64,000 bases of DNA from assembly GCA_026392935.1 (NCBI GenBank), contig JAPLBE010000016.1, positions 1 through 64,000 on the forward strand, given 5' to 3'. A program made the position numbers and the translations under genes. Source of the stretch: Actinomycetota bacterium. GTDB taxonomy: Bacteria > Actinomycetota > Actinomycetes > Nanopelagicales > Nanopelagicaceae. Of the stretch, positions 56,447 through 64,000 are shown one piece after another (the first letter of the stretch is position 1; every line of letters begins with the position of its first letter). The notes beneath the pieces are model-generated. The model was not told the DNA's origin. It did not search any database and saw only the letters and a list, made by a program, of their open reading frames with translations.

Positions 56447-58293
56447 GTTTACTTACCACCGTAAATAAATTTCTTTTAATTCTCTCTTCATTTACCTCAA
56501 TTGGAGTGCTCCTTTCCTTTGCATTTTTGCTCATTGAGAGTGAAGGCAAACTTCAAAATTCTGCAGAGAAGCTACGCAAGATTGGTTTTCTCTCGACGCT
56601 TATGTGGGCAGGAACCAGCCTGCTGCAAATCATTCTTACACTTGCCAACATTCTAGATTCAAAAATTTCTGGTGCTTTAGATGCAACTACCCTTAAGTCA
56701 TTTGTACTTCAAATAGATTTAGGTAGGTTTCTGTTAGCCCAATTTATTATTGCCATCGTTATTGTTTTTGCAGTTACTTTTGTGCGAACAGCACTTCAAT
56801 CAATCATCGCTTTGGGGCTCGCGCTTCTTGGATTGATTGCTCCTGTATTTCAAAGCCATTCAGCATCAGCAGGATCGCACTCACTCGCAATCGGATCACT
56901 CATTGTCCACGTAATTGCCTTGGCGCTATGGGTAGGTGGCGTACTTGCAGTTACTTTTCTTTCTACCCACGATAAAGATGCTGCACTTGCACGTTTTAGT
57001 CAGCTTGCTTTATGGGCTGCCATCGCAGTTGTTGCCAGTGGAATTGCCAACGCTTGGTCAAGACTGAACTTTTCCGAAGCATGGAATACGGAGTATGCCT
57101 CAATAGTTTTAGCAAAATCCATCCTTACTTCAGTTCTCATTGTGATTGGTTATTTCAACCGTAAGCACCTAAAGAATGCACAAGGCTCACGCACTAGATT
57201 CGTTATTCAACTAATTGCAGGCGAAGCTTTAGTGATGATTTCTATTGTCTTACTTGGTAGCTGGTTATCAAATACTCAACCACCAACTCGTGCGGAAGTT
57301 GCAATTGATCCAGCAACATCAATTGTTGGACTCTCTGCGCCAGCGGCACCAACACTTGCTCGCATACTCACGGCATATAACCCAGATGCGCTCGTGATTG
57401 CCCTACTTGTCACCTTTGTGTCTCTGTACATTAAAGGCGTTGCAGTTCTGAAAAAGCGTGGTGATGCCTGGCCTGTCGGTAGAACAATTGCCTTTGCACT
57501 TGGGATCGCATCAATTGATTTGGCTACCAGTGGTGGCTTGGGCGTTTACGCACTTTTCTCTTTCCAGTATCACATGATTGCTCACATGATTCTTGGAATG
57601 GTTGCACCAATCGGTTTGGTACTTGGTGCGCCAATAACTTTGGCACTTCGGACACTGCCACAAGGAAGAACTCCAACAGAACGCGGCGTTCGTGGCTCAT
57701 TACTTGCACTTTTGCATTCAAGGTATTCAGTGATTCTTACAAATCCAGTTGTGGCATTAGCCTTATTTGATGGCTCTTTGTTCGTTCTCTATTTCACAAA
57801 TCTATTTGGAAACTTAATGCAGAGTCATGTGGGCCACTTATTTATGAATGTGCACTTCTTACTTGCAGGTTTTCTTTTCTTCCACGTAATTATTGGAATA
57901 GATCCAAATCCACGTCGAATTCCACATTTGGTTCGAATTGTGATGCTCTTTGCTGCAATGAGCATTCATGCATTCTTTGCAATCGCACTGCTATCAACGT
58001 CAACGTTGATTGATAACGGCTACTACCAAACCATTAAAACTCCGTGGGTTACAGATTTGTTAGCAGACCAGCATGCAGCTGGATCAATTGCGTGGGCAAT
58101 GGGTGAAGTCCCTATCATTTTGGCTCTCACCGCGACTTTTATTCAGTGGATGCGCGATGATTCTCGCGAAGCCAAGCGCATCGACCGTAATGAATCCCGA
58201 AAAGCGGCCATGGGTGAACCTGATGAGCTTGCTGATTACAATAATTATCTGAGTAAGTTGCAACAGCGCGATGAGAAAGAAGGAAGACAATGA
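56443..58293 (+). CDS. CopD-CtaG fusion membrane protein (copper uptake / cytochrome oxidase assembly)
   Basis: 616 residues with two membrane bundles. The first part (about 1-275) resembles CopD, with histidines in SLIVHVIALALWVGGV and FNRKHL. The second (about 300-580) is the CtaG/caa3 assembly type, with FQYHMIAHMILGMVAP, SHVGHLFMNVHFLLAGFLFFHVI and SIHAFFAIALL. The two domains usually act in delivering copper to cytochrome c oxidase. Translationally coupled to CopC (ATGA overlap) and to the next gene (ATGA overlap). Confidence 0.88.
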   Translation: MSLLTTVNKFLLILSSFTSIGVLLSFAFLLIESEGKLQNSAEKLRKIGFLSTLMWAGTSLLQIILTLANILDSKISGALDATTLKSFVLQIDLGRFLLAQFIIAIVIVFAVTFVRTALQSIIALGLALLGLIAPVFQSHSASAGSHSLAIGSLIVHVIALALWVGGVLAVTFLSTHDKDAALARFSQLALWAAIAVVASGIANAWSRLNFSEAWNTEYASIVLAKSILTSVLIVIGYFNRKHLKNAQGSRTRFVIQLIAGEALVMISIVLLGSWLSNTQPPTRAEVAIDPATSIVGLSAPAAPTLARILTAYNPDALVIALLVTFVSLYIKGVAVLKKRGDAWPVGRTIAFALGIASIDLATSGGLGVYALFSFQYHMIAHMILGMVAPIGLVLGAPITLALRTLPQGRTPTERGVRGSLLALLHSRYSVILTNPVVALALFDGSLFVLYFTNLFGNLMQSHVGHLFMNVHFLLAGFLFFHVIIGIDPNPRRIPHLVRIVMLFAAMSIHAFFAIALLSTSTLIDNGYYQTIKTPWVTDLLADQHAAGSIAWAMGEVPIILALTATFIQWMRDDSREAKRIDRNESRKAAMGEPDELADYNNYLSKLQQRDEKEGRQ

Positions 58294-59435
58294 GTCTTGA
58301 GGATGTTTTTACGCTCCCTTCAGAGTACAACGACCTTCGCGACAGCTTGCGCGCACTTGCTGATAAAGAAATCGCACCCTTTGCACATGCAGTTGATGAA
58401 GAGCACCGATACCCACAAGAGGCACATAACGCGCTAGTGAAAGCAGGACTGTTTGCAGCGCACGTACCTACAGAATTTGGTGGCGATGGTGCAGATGCAC
58501 TTGCAACGTGCATCATTATTGAAGAAGTAGCGCGTGTATGTGCATCTTCTTCACTCATTCCCGCAGTAAACAAATTAGGTTCACTTCCTCTAATCCTGGG
58601 TGGAAATAAGGAGCAGAAAGAACGTTGGCTTCGCCCTCTTGCTCAAGGTAAAGGTTTCTCTTACTGCCTCTCTGAATCAGAGGCGGGTTCAGATGCATCT
58701 GCACTGAAAACTAAAGCTGAACGCAAAGGCGATGGCTGGGTAATCAATGGCAGCAAGAAGTGGATTTCAAATGCAGGTGAATCCGAGTTTTATACAGTCA
58801 TTGCACAAACAGATCCTTCCCTGGGATCAAAAGGAATAACAGCTTTTGTTCTTGAAAAATCAGATTCCGGAGTTTCATTTGGGAGTCCAGAAAAGAAGAT
58901 GGGCTTTCGTGGTTCACCGACTCGTGAAGTTTATTTCGACAATGTAGAAATCTCTGACGATCGCAGAATCAGCGAAGTCGGAAAAGGCTTCGCATTGGCG
59001 ATGGACACACTTGATCACACTCGTATCACGATTGCAGCACAAGCACTTGGAATCGCACAGGGAGCTTTTGAAGTAGCAAAAAAGTATTCGCACGAACGTA
59101 AGCAATTTGGGAAAGAGATTTTTGACTTCCAGGGTGTGCAATTTATGTTAGCTGATATGGCAATTAGCATTGAAGCAGCACGCCAACTTACATATGCCGC
59201 CGCTGCAAAGAGTGAACGTGGCGATAAAGATCTACGATTCTTCTCTGCAGCGAGCAAAACATACGCAACTGATGTCGCTATGCAAGTAACCACCGATGCT
59301 GTGCAGGTTCTTGGTGGCTACGGGTATGTATCTGATTATCCAGTTGAGCGAATGATGCGAGATGCGAAACTAACTCAGATTTATGAAGGCACTAATCAGA
59401 TTCAACGCATCGTGATAGCGCGTAACCTTCCTTAA
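58290..59435 (+). CDS. Acyl-CoA dehydrogenase
   Basis: 381 residues of the standard family. FAD and substrate segments: SYCLSESEAGSDASALKTKA, GWVINGSKKWISNAGE, HTRITIAAQALGIAQGAFE, and the catalytic Glu in QIYEGTNQIQRIVIARNL. It removes two hydrogens from acyl-CoA for beta-oxidation or branched-chain catabolism; chain length is not deducible. Overlaps the copper gene end by 4 bases (ATGA), odd company for a metabolic enzyme. Confidence 0.93.
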   Translation: MSLEDVFTLPSEYNDLRDSLRALADKEIAPFAHAVDEEHRYPQEAHNALVKAGLFAAHVPTEFGGDGADALATCIIIEEVARVCASSSLIPAVNKLGSLPLILGGNKEQKERWLRPLAQGKGFSYCLSESEAGSDASALKTKAERKGDGWVINGSKKWISNAGESEFYTVIAQTDPSLGSKGITAFVLEKSDSGVSFGSPEKKMGFRGSPTREVYFDNVEISDDRRISEVGKGFALAMDTLDHTRITIAAQALGIAQGAFEVAKKYSHERKQFGKEIFDFQGVQFMLADMAISIEAARQLTYAAAAKSERGDKDLRFFSAASKTYATDVAMQVTTDAVQVLGGYGYVSDYPVERMMRDAKLTQIYEGTNQIQRIVIARNLP

Positions 59436-59445
59436 TTTGCACTAA

Positions 59446-59994
59446 TCAATTCTTAAAACGAATAACTAAATCGGGTGTAGCCGCTGCATTCAGTGGAATA
59501 TCCCAAACCTCTCTCGGTAAATCTTCGCTAGAAATTTCATCGGGGTGAATCAGTCCAATTGACCACGCATGCAATTGTGGAAGAGCCCGGTCGTAATAGC
59601 CGCCGCCTTGTCCAAGTCTGTATCCACTTCTATCTATTCGAAGTGCGGGGACAATCACACAATCAATAGTGGAAAGATCAGAGATGGGGTTGCCGGTGGG
59701 TTCTTTTATTTTTTTCTTAAGTGAAAGTGATTCAAGTGTTCCATCCCACGCAACCCACTCAAGTCCGTCCTCATTAATTCTAGGAAGAACAAGAGTTTTC
59801 TTTTTGTGAATTAAAGTGGCATTGAGTAATGACGTATCCGGTTCGTGGTCATAAGAAATGTAACTAGCGATTACTCGGGCGTTAACTAATTCGGGTGCGT
59901 CTGCAAGAAATTCAAAAGAGTGTTCTAAGTAACGTTCTGTGCGCTCACGACGATACCGGGTGCGAAGTTCAGCTTTTTCGTTGCTGCTACCCAT
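59446..59994 (-). CDS. 5-formyltetrahydrofolate cyclo-ligase
   Basis: 182 residues. ATP site near the N-terminus (KAELRTRYRRERTE), SYISYDHEPDT, and the GLGQGGGYYDR loop (here RLGQGGGYYDRALPQL) with the catalytic region. Converts 5-formyl-THF to 5,10-methenyl-THF. Divergent from the MoeA-like gene, as in mycobacteria, where a UTP-glucose-1-phosphate uridylyltransferase lies between; that gene is missing here. Confidence 0.9.
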   Translation of the reverse strand: MGSSNEKAELRTRYRRERTERYLEHSFEFLADAPELVNARVIASYISYDHEPDTSLLNATLIHKKKTLVLPRINEDGLEWVAWDGTLESLSLKKKIKEPTGNPISDLSTIDCVIVPALRIDRSGYRLGQGGGYYDRALPQLHAWSIGLIHPDEISSEDLPREVWDIPLNAAATPDLVIRFKN

Positions 59995-60039
59995 TGAAAT
60001 CCCCTAGAAATTAGCGTCGTACAAGTAAGGTTAGCGATT

Positions 60040-60951
60040 ATGTCAGAACGTGCGCGTGTAGATGAAGTATTGACCTCACTCTTAGAACTTTGCCGCCCGC
60101 TCGAACCTTTTGATATGCCATTACTCGACGCCCATGATGCAACTCTCGCTGAAGATGTTTATGCAGGCGAACGATTGGTGATGAAAGCTGGAAGCCGGAT
60201 TCGCTCAACTCAAATTGGTCTTGCAGCCTCTATCGGACTCGATCACTTACCTACACGTCCACATCCACGCGTAGTTGTTATCTCTGCCGGGCCAGATCTC
60301 GTCGAACCTGGCATTCCGCTCAAACCTGAAGAAGAGTACGAAACTAATTCGTGGCTGCTAACTACTGCGGTACGCGAAGTTGGCGCGGTTGCATATCGCG
60401 TTCACTCAATTCCTGATGATGAGAATCAACTTCAAAGTGTGATTGAAGATCAACTTGTGCGCGCAGACCTCATTATTATCAGCGGTGAGCGTCATGATGA
60501 TTCCTTTGATTTGATTACTAGAACTCTCGAAAAAATGGGAGAGATTAAGACCGTTGAAATTTCAATTGAATCAAGTGGAAGACATAATTTTGGAACTATA
60601 GGTCCCGACAAGACTCCGGTAGTTACGCTTCCTGGAGACCCAATCGCTGCCTATATTTCATTTGAGTTGTTGGTTCGCCCAATGATTCGCACGATGTTAG
60701 GTACTGCAACAATTCACCGCCCATCTGTAAAGGCAAAACTTGAGAAAGCGGTAACTTCAAAGAGCGGGGTTCGCTCTTATGTACGAGCAATACTGAGTGA
60801 GGATGGAAAATCTGTCACTCCACTGAGTTCCCAAGATGAGCAAGCAACCCTTTCAGATGCTAATTCACTCATTGCTGTTGGAGAGAACGATACAAAGCTT
60901 GCAGCTGGCGAAGTCGTCACCGTTGTAGTCCTAGAGCGTCGCTATATTTAA
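60040..60951 (+). CDS. MoeA/gephyrin-like protein, shortened, probable Glp homologue
   Basis: 303 residues against about 400 for MoeA. The N-terminal region lacks the MDGYAV segment entirely; the molybdopterin-binding domain is there but altered (SAGPDLVEPG instead of STGDEL; LPGDPIAAYISFELLVRP instead of LPGNPVSA). C-terminal barrel about 230-303. These losses argue against normal molybdate insertion. Corynebacteria have a MoeA-like Glp at this locus that works in cell division with a membrane receptor, GlpR; the neighbours here fit that layout. Confidence 0.75.
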   Translation: MSERARVDEVLTSLLELCRPLEPFDMPLLDAHDATLAEDVYAGERLVMKAGSRIRSTQIGLAASIGLDHLPTRPHPRVVVISAGPDLVEPGIPLKPEEEYETNSWLLTTAVREVGAVAYRVHSIPDDENQLQSVIEDQLVRADLIIISGERHDDSFDLITRTLEKMGEIKTVEISIESSGRHNFGTIGPDKTPVVTLPGDPIAAYISFELLVRPMIRTMLGTATIHRPSVKAKLEKAVTSKSGVRSYVRAILSEDGKSVTPLSSQDEQATLSDANSLIAVGENDTKLAAGEVVTVVVLERRYI

Positions 60952-60961
60952 GGCGCACTAG

Positions 60962-61537
60962 ATGTCGCCAACTGTGTTACTTGGAACAGAAATAATCTTG
61001 CGCCCTATGCGCTATCGAGATCGCAAGAAATGGAATCGAGTTCGCGTAGAAAATAGGGAGTGGCTCACACCGTGGGAGGCAACGCTTCCCACGATTCCAG
61101 TTGGAAATCCGGCCCACGAAAGCGGAGACCCTCGGCCTACTTTTTTCGAAATGGTTGGAAACCTCAAGCAAGAGGCGAAAGCTGGTCGCTCGTACTCATT
61201 TCTTATCTGGAAAGATGCAAATCTCGTTGGCCAAATCACGATGGGCGGCGTTATGTTCGGGGCGATGCGCGGGGCGCATATCGGGTATTGGATTGATCGC
61301 AATTTTGCTAATCGTGGGTATACAACTGAGGCGGTAAAACTCGTCTCTGAGTTTGGATTTCATCAACTTGGGCTGCACAGAATTGAAATAAATATTCGCC
61401 CAGAAAATGATGCATCATGCAGAGTTGCTGAAAAGGCCGGTTTTGAATTTGAAGGCTTCAGAAAAGGCTATTTACATATCGATGGGGCTTGGCGAGACCA
61501 TAAGTGTTTTGTAAAGACCAATGAATTAATTCAGTAA
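60962..61537 (+). CDS. GNAT acetyltransferase, RimJ/RimL type
   Basis: 191 residues. Segment GAHIGYWIDRNFANRGYTTEAVKLV forms the acetyl-CoA pyrophosphate loop and LHRIEINIRPENDASCRVAEKAGFEFEG the family's C-terminal signature. Acetylates protein N-termini or small molecules. It lies 10 bases after the MoeA-like gene. Confidence 0.87.
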   Translation: MSPTVLLGTEIILRPMRYRDRKKWNRVRVENREWLTPWEATLPTIPVGNPAHESGDPRPTFFEMVGNLKQEAKAGRSYSFLIWKDANLVGQITMGGVMFGAMRGAHIGYWIDRNFANRGYTTEAVKLVSEFGFHQLGLHRIEINIRPENDASCRVAEKAGFEFEGFRKGYLHIDGAWRDHKCFVKTNELIQ

Positions 61538-61591
61538 ACCCCCCTTGAAATCCACAAGTAATTAGTGCTCGCCCTCTAACCTTGACCCATC

Positions 61592-62383
61592 ATGGCTTCA
61601 GGAATTATCTATCTAGCGATTATTGGCATGTGGGTTGCCTATTTTCTGCCTCGCTGGGTACATAACAAAAATGAATTCTCAGGAAAAAGCGTCGAGAGAT
61701 ATAAAAGTGCGCTTCGGGTTGTAGCAAGCAGTACACCCGGTGCAAATGTTGGTACTGGTGTTATCTACACAGATGTTGATCGTGCAGGACGTGTTGCACA
61801 ACAACTTATGCGTCGTCGAATTATCTTCGCAATCATTTTTATTTCATTCATTCTCACAACGGTAGGTGCAATTATGCAAACAATCGCTTATGCAGCTGTT
61901 GCAATTCCTGTAACTGCGCTACTTCTATACATCGCACATGTGCGGCGACAGTCGAACAGCGAAAAGATTCAACGTCGACGTGTTGATCAACTACATAAGA
62001 CGACTGAAGGTATTTCACACACCAATCTCTCTGAAGTTCTCACGACCAAAAATTCTGAAGCTCGCGTCAATAATGATCACTGGATTCCGTTTGCAGAACG
62101 AGAACTCACTGGCGTAACTCTTCTTCCTAAAGGAACTGCGCAAGCACGATCAGAGTGGCAACCAAATGACATTCCGGTTCCAACGTATGTCAACGCTCCT
62201 AAAGCCGTTGCATCAAAGAGAGTTATTGATTTAACTGAACCCGGTAGATGGACAGAGGAACAAGAGCGTCTGGAACGCGAAGCACTTGCAGCGGCTGCAC
62301 CATCACGCGATGAAATCTTTGACCAGCAACTTGCAGATGAAGCTGTTCAACGACTTCGCGATATGCGCGCAGCAAACGAGTAA
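61592..62383 (+). CDS. Membrane protein with cytoplasmic tail, GlpR-like (candidate divisome receptor)
   Basis: 263 residues. One membrane segment at the N-terminus (IIYLAIIGMWVAYFLPRWV), a charged loop (KNEFSGKSVERYKSALRV), two more segments (FAIIFISFILTTVGAIM and AYAAVAIPVTALLLYIA), then a 145-residue charged tail. The combination with a preceding MoeA-like gene and GNAT is the gephyrin-like receptor context described in corynebacteria. Sequence alone does not prove the role. Confidence 0.72.
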   Translation: MASGIIYLAIIGMWVAYFLPRWVHNKNEFSGKSVERYKSALRVVASSTPGANVGTGVIYTDVDRAGRVAQQLMRRRIIFAIIFISFILTTVGAIMQTIAYAAVAIPVTALLLYIAHVRRQSNSEKIQRRRVDQLHKTTEGISHTNLSEVLTTKNSEARVNNDHWIPFAERELTGVTLLPKGTAQARSEWQPNDIPVPTYVNAPKAVASKRVIDLTEPGRWTEEQERLEREALAAAAPSRDEIFDQQLADEAVQRLRDMRAANE

Positions 62384-62391
62384 CTAGCTAA

Positions 62392-63687
62392 TTAAATCCA
62401 GCTTGGGAACCACATTCTGTTCTGCCATGCCTCGTAGGTAATGACTTCACCCAAATAAATGGGTAAGAAGTAGACGAAGTTTAAGAAAAGCAGAATAAAG
62501 AGTGCGCCAAGCACTATCTCCCCGCTTCTTTTAAAGGTACTAAGAACCATCCGTGCAGCGAATACGAGCGCCAAGATTAAGAATGGCTCAAAGATAATTG
62601 AATAGAAGTTAAAGACCGTTCTCTGTTGGAAGAAGAACCACGGTAAATAACCAGCGCACATTCCAGCAATGATGATGGTCTTTGCGGGATCTACTTGTTT
62701 CTGCACGAGTGCACGAATCCACATACCGAGAACAAATGCGAGTGCAATTGTTCCAAGCCACCACAACAGCGGCGTTCCTAGCGCTATAACTTCTTGAGAA
62801 CAAGAATCTGCACCGCATCCTTGCGGTGATTTGTAGTAGAAAGAAGTTGGTCTACCCATGATCAACCAACTCCAGGGATTTGCAGCGTAATTATGTTTCT
62901 CAGTTAATCCAGTATGAAAATTAAGCATCTGCTGGTGATAAGTGATAAATGAAGAGAAAGTGCTAGAAGATAAATCTCGCGCCCACCCACGGTTACTGGC
63001 AAACCAACCAGTCCACGAAGTGATGTAGACAGCGATAGGAATGAAACCAAATTGTAAGAATCGCTCAATAGTTGGACGAATCAAATTCTTTCCAGTGTGA
63101 TGTGTGAACGCTCTATATAAAGCAATCCCACCAAATACAAAGATAAAATAGATTGCACTCCATTTGGTCGCCATGGCCAATCCCAGTGCAAATCCTGTCA
63201 GCCAGTAATTTCTTGAAAGAAAGAAATAGGTAGCAATCAAAATGAAGAATGTAAGAAAGTTATCTAACAGTGCAGTACGAGAATGGACCAGTGCTAATCC
63301 ATCGATAGCCATAAGAGCACTAGCTAACCCAGTCAAAAGTGAATCTCTAAAGAGCTTATGCGCGATAAGTGCAATCAATAGAATCATGAGTGAACCTACT
63401 AGTGCAGTCGTAAATCGCCATCCAAAGGAGTCGTCACCAAAAACTTTTATACCTGCAGCAATCATCCATTTACCTAGTGGTGGATGAACTACAAATTCTG
63501 ATTGTGCACCTGATACTTCTACCCCGTACTTCAATAGATCGCGAGCACCATCTACGTAATACACCTCGTCGAAGATGAGAGTCTTAATTGAGCCGAGATT
63601 GTTTAATCTGAGCAAGAAAGAGATAGTCGCAATTGCAATGGGAGCGATCGCAGCAATCATGCGTAAAGAATATGGGAGTATTCGCAT
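62392..63687 (-). CDS. Protein O-mannosyltransferase-like glycosyltransferase (PMT/GT39 family)
   Basis: 431 residues, about 11 membrane segments. The first outer loop has FDEVYYVDGARDLLKYG with the catalytic Asp-Glu, then HPPLGKWMIAAG and GWRFTTAL. The C-terminal half has WLIMGRPTSFYYKSPQGC. In actinobacteria the family transfers mannose from polyprenyl-phosphate-mannose to exported proteins. Start codon abuts that of the divergent rsmI gene. Confidence 0.88.
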   Translation of the reverse strand: MRILPYSLRMIAAIAPIAIATISFLLRLNNLGSIKTLIFDEVYYVDGARDLLKYGVEVSGAQSEFVVHPPLGKWMIAAGIKVFGDDSFGWRFTTALVGSLMILLIALIAHKLFRDSLLTGLASALMAIDGLALVHSRTALLDNFLTFFILIATYFFLSRNYWLTGFALGLAMATKWSAIYFIFVFGGIALYRAFTHHTGKNLIRPTIERFLQFGFIPIAVYITSWTGWFASNRGWARDLSSSTFSSFITYHQQMLNFHTGLTEKHNYAANPWSWLIMGRPTSFYYKSPQGCGADSCSQEVIALGTPLLWWLGTIALAFVLGMWIRALVQKQVDPAKTIIIAGMCAGYLPWFFFQQRTVFNFYSIIFEPFLILALVFAARMVLSTFKRSGEIVLGALFILLFLNFVYFLPIYLGEVITYEAWQNRMWFPSWI

Positions 63688-64000
63688 ATGGCCCTAGTTC
63701 TCGCAGCGACTCCGCTGGGAAATCCTCTTGATGCGAGCTCTCGCCTCAAGCGGGCAATTGAATCTGCAGACATTATTGCAGCAGAAGATTCACGACGGTT
63801 TCATCGACTTGCATCTGATTTAGAAGTAACTTTTACTGCGCGCATCATTTCTTTCTTTGAAGGAAATGAAACAGATCGCACTCAAGAAATATTGAAGCTA
63901 TTACGTGCAGGTAAGGAAGTTCTAGTAGTTACAGATGCAGGTATGCCAACAATTAGCGATCCAGGATTTCGGTTGATGCGAGATGCGATTGCAGAGAAAA
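63688..64000 (+). CDS. rsmI: 16S rRNA 2'-O-methyltransferase RsmI, 5' part (cut by the window)
   Basis: 104 codons to the right edge. MALVLAATPLGNPLDASSRL begins the tetrapyrrole methylase fold, with AAEDSRRFHRLASDL, SFFEGNE, VVTDAGMPTISDPGFRLM. This is RsmI, which methylates C1402 of 16S rRNA. The ATG starts in the base after the complement of the PMT start codon; the two share the palindrome CATATG. Confidence 0.92.
   Translation, partial: MALVLAATPLGNPLDASSRLKRAIESADIIAAEDSRRFHRLASDLEVTFTARIISFFEGNETDRTQEILKLLRAGKEVLVVTDAGMPTISDPGFRLMRDAIAEK

Overview
The window looks like a stretch of a streamlined, AT-richer-than-usual actinobacterial chromosome, most like the freshwater acI / Nanopelagicales group (Ca. 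Planktophila or Ca. Nanopelagicus). The taxonomic call is an inference from gene content. The evidence is: mycothiol genes (mshA, an MshD-like protein), GlnR, CarD, DUF3263, DUF3027 and DUF2530-type proteins, fused ispDF, a carD-ispDF-cysS-rlmB order, and a GlnR/thioredoxin/DUF4395/YgfZ/nitrobindin block. Intergenic spaces are tiny, many convergent genes touch or overlap, and no gap exceeds 300 bases. Many genes carry a TANNNT box only 6-7 bases before the start codon, which suggests widespread leaderless transcription. I saw no IS element, prophage, CRISPR array or rRNA.

Layout. 1-3473: end of a glycan locus (ABC flippase fragment, RfbH-type 3-dehydratase, CDP-glucose 4,6-dehydratase). 3598-6985: an ECF-type sigma factor fused to a membrane segment and an exported domain, followed by a structured RNA leader and a secreted S-layer-like protein, closed by a strong terminator. 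7086-10949: O-antigen ligase/polymerase-like protein, nucleotide-sugar dehydrogenase and an SDR epimerase. 11027-13758: a flavin electron-transfer module (ferric-reductase-like flavocytochrome, FMN-binding secreted protein, ApbE flavin transferase). 13810-16872: sugar kinase, aldose epimerase, class III aminotransferase. 16858-24516: single-domain MshD-like protein, glnR, thioredoxin, DUF4395, Fur, YgfZ, two tiny membrane proteins, nitrobindin, asparaginase, mshA, YbjN, gpmA. 25128-29911: the carD operon. 29965-34119: tRNA-Thr, carbonic anhydrase, hydrolase, NDH-2, DUF2867 protein. 34174-37500: DUF3263, groEL under a CIRCE operator, DUF3027, a 36-bp tandem repeat, cold-shock protein.

37510-43352: small membrane proteins, an MFS permease, serC and pdxH (both tied to vitamin B6), citrate synthase, photolyase. 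43396-45747: a sulfur module: a leaderless 19-codon cysteine-containing leader peptide, an exported rhodanese, and a YeeE/YedE (TsuA-like) thiosulfate transporter. 45730-50220: GGDEF cyclase, secreted coiled-coil protein, DEAD-box helicase with a long basic N-terminal extension. 50221-55419: SDR, saccharopine-dehydrogenase-family enzyme, tRNA-Arg, purU with a damaging 44-bp duplication at its 3' end, MMPL transporter. 55599-59435: FmdB zinc ribbon, CopC and CopD-CtaG copper genes, acyl-CoA dehydrogenase. 59446-64000: 5-FTHF cyclo-ligase, a degenerate MoeA-like protein, a GNAT enzyme and a membrane protein that together resemble the corynebacterial Glp/GlpR cell-division locus, then protein O-mannosyltransferase and the start of rsmI.

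The most noteworthy items are the cysteine leader peptide controlling a thiosulfate-use operon, the membrane-anchored sigma factor beside the S-layer-like gene and its structured leader, the Glp/GlpR-like locus, overlapping divergent -10 boxes, and the purU 3'-end duplication. Motif calls are by eye; I could run no alignment, folding or database search.
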